A stretch of DNA of 64,000 nucleotides, from positions 310,001 to 374,000 of the forward strand of contig CAIKKY010000007.1 in the NCBI GenBank assembly GCA_903828145.1, written 5' to 3'. Origin of the DNA: an uncultured Hyphomicrobiales bacterium. Its GTDB lineage: Bacteria > Pseudomonadota > Alphaproteobacteria > Rhizobiales > Devosiaceae. Within the stretch, counting starts at the first letter, position 1; the number at the start of each line of letters is the position of its first letter. Shown here one piece after another: positions 62,313-64,000 of the stretch. The translations under genes were made by a program, and so were the position numbers. A model generated the notes under the pieces. That model saw nothing but the letters and a program-made list of their open reading frames with translations, was not told where the DNA came from and made no database searches.

Positions 62313-62693
62313 GTGCCGAAACTGAGACTCTGGTCAGCCCTCATGGGCGGGGCGCTGCCTTTGGCGCTGCTGCTGCCCGCACCATCCGATGCCGGGGTGG
62401 AACTGCCCGCCTCGGCCCGCGACCTCAACCGGCAGATTCTTGCTGCTGTGCAGTCCAGTTCAGAGCGTGAAACGCACGCGCATCAACCGTCTGCGACTAT
62501 CGTAAAAATCGGCTTTGGCCAGGTGGATCGGGTGACCGTCGTGGCGGGGCGGTCGTCCGATACGCTCGGCAACCCCCGGTTCCGCTTTCCTGTTGACCGG
62601 ACTGCCGGGGACGACGGCCTGTTTGTCCTTGAGGGCGGCCACTGGCAGTGGCGGCTTGTCCGCTCGGCCCAATCCATCAGCCTCATCGACTGA
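62313..62693 (+). CDS. Secreted hypothetical protein, GTG start
   Basis: The 126-residue protein begins with GTG at 62313 (GGGGG upstream) and has a signal peptide of about 28 residues (MPKLRLW... LLLPAPSDAG). The mature domain is short and beta-rich toward the C-terminus (VDRVTVVAGRSSD, FVLEGGHWQWRLV). I do not recognise a family. An ATG at 62343 would cut off the basic start of the signal peptide, so GTG is better. A hairpin follows the gene. Confidence 0.7.
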   Translation: MPKLRLWSALMGGALPLALLLPAPSDAGVELPASARDLNRQILAAVQSSSERETHAHQPSATIVKIGFGQVDRVTVVAGRSSDTLGNPRFRFPVDRTAGDDGLFVLEGGHWQWRLVRSAQSISLID

Positions 62694-62716
62694 TCGGGGC
62701 CACAGCCCCGATCAGT
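62689..62716. terminator. Hairpin between convergent genes
   Basis: ACTGATCGGGGC-CACA-GCCCCGATCAGT is a perfect 12-bp stem with a 4-nt loop that spans the stop of the plus-strand gene and lies 15 nt beyond the stop of the minus-strand lipoprotein gene. There is no T run on either side, so it may stabilise transcript ends rather than act as a classical terminator. Confidence 0.6.
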
Positions 62717-62731
62717 GCAGTTCAGTCAGTC

Positions 62732-63952
62732 TCAGAACTTCTTCGGTGCGCCTTCAGCGACGCTCGATCCGCCAATGCTGACCTGGCGGATGGTGAGCGC
62801 AAACTCGCTGCGGCCATCAGGCAGGAAGCGGAACACGCCATCGCGGCCACTGAACCCGGCGGCGTTGGTGAGCAGCGTGCGATCATAGCGCGGCGTACCA
62901 TTGGCGAGGGCCTTGGCATTGGCAAGGATCGTCGCCGTATAGGCCAGCGTCGCGAGGGGATGCGGTGCCGAGCCGAACCGGGTCTGGTATTCGGCGCTCA
63001 GGGCCATCAGGCCGGCATCGTCGAGCGCCGGGAAAATGGCGCCCGCAAGGCTGGTCGTATTGCCAATGGTGGCATCGGTCGCCCAATCGGACGAGCCGAC
63101 AAGCTGCACCGTGCCCGGCTGGATACCGGCTTCCTGAAGCATATTGCCAAAGCTCGGCGCGGTCGCCCGATCCGGAATGAACAGCGAGTCGATCTGTCCC
63201 TGCTGCAGCAGCGGCGTCAGCTGCGCGATAATGGCGCGGGCCTCGGCTTCGTTCGAGAAATTGTAGATCGCCCGGGCCTGCAGACCAAGATCAGCCATGG
63301 TCTGCTGGAACGCACCCTGCTGCAACCGGCCGAAATCATTGTTCGGGAAAATGCCCGCGAACGCCTTCTTGCCCAGCTTCTGGGCATAGTTCATCGAGCG
63401 CTTCACTTCGGTTTCCGGCAGCACGTTGAGCAGGAACACGCCGGCCGATGCGGCACCCGGATTGTTCGAGAAGGCAATGACATTGACGCCCGACTGCCGG
63501 GCGGCATCGCCGACGACGGTCACCTGGTCGGCGCGCAGCGGCCCGAGGATGAGACTGGCGCCTTCGGCCAGCGCCTGTTGCGCCGCACTCGAAGCACCCA
63601 GCGCGTTCGCACCGGAATCTTTGATGACGAGGGTGATGTTTTCGCCAAGGTTCGGGTTGGACTTCACAAAATCCATCGCCAGTTCGGCGGCATTCGCCAT
63701 GGAATTACCCACAGCCGACAGCGTTGCATCGCCCGAGAGCGGCAGAAGCAGCGCCACTTTCACCGGGCCCGCCCCAATGGTCTTGCCCGAAAGCGTGGCC
63801 GCAGGACCCGCGTCAGCCTTGTTGCCTGCAGGCGCACCGCCCCCGAGGAACGAAAATCCGCCCGGCGAACAGGCCGAAATCAGGCCGGTCATCACCAGCG
63901 CCAGACCTGCCAGACCAAGCCGCTTTGCCGTGTTGCGCTTCGAAATGTCCAC
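62732..63952 (-). CDS. LpoA/LppC-like periplasmic-binding-fold lipoprotein
   Basis: The 406-residue protein has a lipobox LISAC (C28) after a basic n-region and a type I periplasmic-binding fold (VKVALLLPLSGDATLSAVGNSMANAAELA near 64-92, GPLRADQVTVVGDAARQSGVNVIAFSNN). It resembles LppC/LpoA-type activators of penicillin-binding proteins and branched-chain-amino-acid-binding proteins. The lipid anchor favours an envelope role. Only 48 nt remain beyond its start in this window. Confidence 0.85.
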   Translation of the reverse strand: MDISKRNTAKRLGLAGLALVMTGLISACSPGGFSFLGGGAPAGNKADAGPAATLSGKTIGAGPVKVALLLPLSGDATLSAVGNSMANAAELAMDFVKSNPNLGENITLVIKDSGANALGASSAAQQALAEGASLILGPLRADQVTVVGDAARQSGVNVIAFSNNPGAASAGVFLLNVLPETEVKRSMNYAQKLGKKAFAGIFPNNDFGRLQQGAFQQTMADLGLQARAIYNFSNEAEARAIIAQLTPLLQQGQIDSLFIPDRATAPSFGNMLQEAGIQPGTVQLVGSSDWATDATIGNTTSLAGAIFPALDDAGLMALSAEYQTRFGSAPHPLATLAYTATILANAKALANGTPRYDRTLLTNAAGFSGRDGVFRFLPDGRSEFALTIRQVSIGGSSVAEGAPKKF

Positions 63953-64000
63953 TTTGACCTCTTGCCCCAGATCGTTTCGGGCTCCATGCCCAGCGGCAGG

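Overview
The window is a gene-dense, GC-rich chromosomal segment of an alphaproteobacterium, most likely of the order Hyphomicrobiales (family uncertain). This rests on the his-hisE-coaA gene order, the TlyA/XseB/histone-deacetylase-like neighbourhood, DUF2244 and DUF1499 proteins, and an RpoH-type promoter before dnaK. There are no insertion sequences, phage genes, CRISPR arrays or rRNA. Two tRNAs are present: Gln(TTG) on the minus strand and Pro(CGG) on the plus strand.

Positions 1-32600 are mostly housekeeping genes. They include the end of a histidine operon (hisH-hisA-small membrane protein-hisF-hisE-coaA, joined by stop/start overlaps), a PfkB kinase and endonuclease III, and an HTH-MGMT repair protein. 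A minus-strand run holds gpmA, dapB, pyrF and a flavin reductase. The heat-shock genes follow: dnaJ and dnaK with an active-site-less alpha/beta hydrolase between them, then grpE and hrcA. After these come rph-rdgB-hemW, fabI, aroC, tlyA-xseB, Sua5-type tsaC, a second J-domain protein, pdxH and bioY. A nicotinamidase gene is flanked by two related small secreted proteins.

Positions 30800-39200 carry envelope and periplasm genes: a lipid-kinase-like protein, a phosphoesterase, a PAP2 phosphatase, a YihY/BrkB membrane protein, a secreted HdeA-like protein with a disordered insert, a 5'-nucleotidase, a secreted beta-propeller protein and the two tRNAs.

Positions 39289-57228 form the most coherent and interesting block, an apparent nucleoside/purine utilisation regulon. 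A LacI-family regulator lies in a minus-strand operon with a ThuA/GATase1-like protein, a stand-alone RarA C-terminal-domain protein and ribokinase. Beyond it are a cytidine deaminase-creatininase family-adenine deaminase operon, a divergent plus-strand operon (MTA/SAH-deaminase-like amidohydrolase, nucleoside hydrolase, BMP binding protein, ABC ATPase, two permeases), and a second adenine deaminase-guanine deaminase-deoxyribosyltransferase operon. Matching 14-bp palindromes (consensus GTAAACCGGTTTAC) sit at the promoters of the lacI operon, the transporter operon and the second adenine deaminase operon, so one repressor probably controls all of them. The inferred flow is import of nucleosides, cleavage to base plus ribose, phosphorylation of ribose and deamination of bases.

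Positions 57297-64000 return to general functions: an SRAP/HMCES-type DNA-protein crosslink protein ending in a clamp-binding motif, a Nudix hydrolase, a dihydroorotase-like protein lacking one metal ligand, a YgfZ-like folate-binding protein, an HD hydrolase, and an LpoA-like periplasmic-binding lipoprotein at the right edge.
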